Part shown: one piece after another, positions 5,212 through 6,266 of the stretch
Layout of the letters: the number at the start of each line of letters is the position of its first letter
Position numbering within the stretch: position 1 is the stretch's first letter
Source: Ruminococcaceae bacterium UBA5904
Lineage (GTDB): Bacteria > Bacillota > Clostridia > Oscillospirales > Acutalibacteraceae
Reading direction: 5' to 3'
NCBI GenBank assembly: GCA_002431305.1
Contig: DJEG01000127.1
Coordinates: 279 to 6,544 of the forward strand
Length of the DNA stretch: 6,266 nt
The notes under the pieces: generated by a model
Seen by the model: only the letters and a program-made list of their open reading frames with translations
Told to the model about the DNA's origin: nothing
Databases searched by the model: none
Position numbers and translations under genes: made by a program

Positions 5212-6266
5212 ATGTCGGTTACATTTGATTCGCAAAAACGGGCTTTTAAGCTCGATACGGCTTCGTCAAGCCTCGTTTTACATATCTATGAGGAAAATTT
5301 TCTGCTCGAGCTTTACTACGGAGCGAAAGTTCCCGATATCGTTCTCGACAAGTGCAAAAGACGTCCCAGTGCGTCGTTCTCGCCCGTCGACCCGGTTATC
5401 GGCGAGCATGGATTTTCCCCCGATTCCGCGCCCGTGGCGTACGGATGCAACGGCGGTGATTTCAGAATTTCCGCTTTATCCGTAAGAAACGCCGAGGGCG
5501 AAAACCACACGGATATCCGCTATATTTCGCACGAAATATATAAGGGCAAAAAAGAGATTCCCTCGCTTCCCTCGTCATACGCGAATACGCCCGACGAGTG
5601 CGATACGCTCGAAATTACGGCAGAGGACAGAGGTCTCGGGATTAACGTAACGCTCGTTTATAACGTATTCGAAAAAGCCGACGTTATCACGAGAAGCGTT
5701 AAGATTACGAACGTCACGGACAAAACCGTTCACATCGAGCGCGCGTTCAGCGTCTGCGAGGACTTAAAGTCAATGGATTACGACATGATAACGCTCTGGG
5801 GCAGACACGTTAAGGAGCGCAATATCGAGAGACGTCCGCTCGCACACGGAGTTCAGGGAGCCGAGAGCAAGAGAGGCGTTTCCGGTCACTCGCAAAACCC
5901 GTTTACAGCATTCGTATCAAAAAATGCGGACGAGGAGCAGGGCGAGGTCTACGCGTACAATCTCGTTTATTCGGGCAACTTCTCCGCACTCGCGGAGTGC
6001 GACCACAACTGCACGACCCGCTTTATAATGGGCATAAATCCGACCGATTTCGAGTGGTCGTTAGCCCCCGGGGAGACGTTTTACACACCCGAGGCGATAA
6101 GCGTTTATACGAATAAGGGTATAGGCGAAATGAGCAGAATCCTCCACAGATTCTGCAATAATAATATTGTAAGAGGAAAATATAAGACCGAAAAGCGCCC
6201 CCTGCTTATCAACAGCTGGGAGGCGGCGTACTTCGATTTCGATTCCGATAAACTCGTCGAATTTGC
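5212..6266 (+). CDS. Alpha-galactosidase, glycoside hydrolase family 36 (N-terminal half, cut by the window edge)
   Basis: Predicted retaining alpha-galactosidase that releases galactose from melibiose, raffinose-type sugars or related alpha-galactosides. No signal peptide is seen, so it should act in the cytoplasm on imported sugar. The frame runs 351 codons without a stop and leaves at 6266; full-length relatives of the AgaA/RafA type have about 720-750 residues, so roughly half is present. The visible part is the N-terminal beta-supersandwich domain, starting MSVTFDSQKRAFKL, with conserved blocks GHSQNPF (225-231), GEVYAYNLVYSGNF (244-257), GINPTDFEWSLAPGE (274-288), TPEA, and RPLLINSWEAAYFDF (329-343), which opens the catalytic barrel. 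The nucleophile and acid/base aspartates lie beyond the window, so activity cannot be confirmed. It has its own promoter, a probable operator and a strong ribosome site, and is divergent from pgk. Confidence 0.93.
   Translation, partial: MSVTFDSQKRAFKLDTASSSLVLHIYEENFLLELYYGAKVPDIVLDKCKRRPSASFSPVDPVIGEHGFSPDSAPVAYGCNGGDFRISALSVRNAEGENHTDIRYISHEIYKGKKEIPSLPSSYANTPDECDTLEITAEDRGLGINVTLVYNVFEKADVITRSVKITNVTDKTVHIERAFSVCEDLKSMDYDMITLWGRHVKERNIERRPLAHGVQGAESKRGVSGHSQNPFTAFVSKNADEEQGEVYAYNLVYSGNFSALAECDHNCTTRFIMGINPTDFEWSLAPGETFYTPEAISVYTNKGIGEMSRILHRFCNNNIVRGKYKTEKRPLLINSWEAAYFDFDSDKLVEF

Noticed and set aside
5225..5485. Alternative open frame inside the alpha-galactosidase region on the plus strand
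   Set aside because: It is out of frame with the recognisable GH36 sequence starting at 5212, which has the promoter, ribosome site and conserved motifs.

Overview
The window reads as chromosomal DNA of a Firmicutes/Clostridia-type bacterium. The signs are moderate GC in genes with AT-rich spacers, strong AGGAG-like ribosome sites, sigma-A style promoters, a pgk-tpiA-gpmI glycolytic gene order, and a PF06541 membrane protein of a type common in clostridia. The genus cannot be read from the sequence. The standard code is used, with TGA and TAA stops.

Layout, left to right. 1-187 has no gene but holds a strong bidirectional hairpin terminator (77-113). 188-838 (minus) is a five- or six-helix membrane protein of the 'putative ABC transporter permease' family, with its own promoter at 881-909. 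974-1012 is the minus-strand terminator of the glycolytic cluster. 1047-2564 (minus) is gpmI, 2637-3404 (minus) is tpiA and 3825-5018 (minus) is pgk. 5019-5211 is a divergent promoter region. 5212 to the right edge (plus) is the N-terminal half of a GH36 alpha-galactosidase, cut off by the window end.

The glycolytic genes are transcribed pgk > tpiA > gpmI and cover 1,3-bisphosphoglycerate to 3-phosphoglycerate, triose-phosphate interconversion, and 3-phosphoglycerate to 2-phosphoglycerate. gapA is not upstream of pgk; that place is taken by the divergent alpha-galactosidase, which would release galactose from alpha-galactosides and so feed the same pathway. gpmI ends in a terminator, so eno is not in this cluster.

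The unusual part is the 420-bp spacer between pgk and tpiA (3405-3824), which contains no gene but has two compact structured elements. One is a 152-bp MITE-like element (3502-3653) whose 25-bp terminal inverted repeats are each themselves palindromic. The other is a 107-nt region (3689-3795) that folds as an almost fully paired three-way junction, whose imperfect stem positions are nearly all G-U wobbles when read on the plus strand. A 13-bp inverted repeat also straddles the left edge of the MITE-like element. A second point of interest is a perfect 12-bp palindrome in the alpha-galactosidase promoter, a likely operator.
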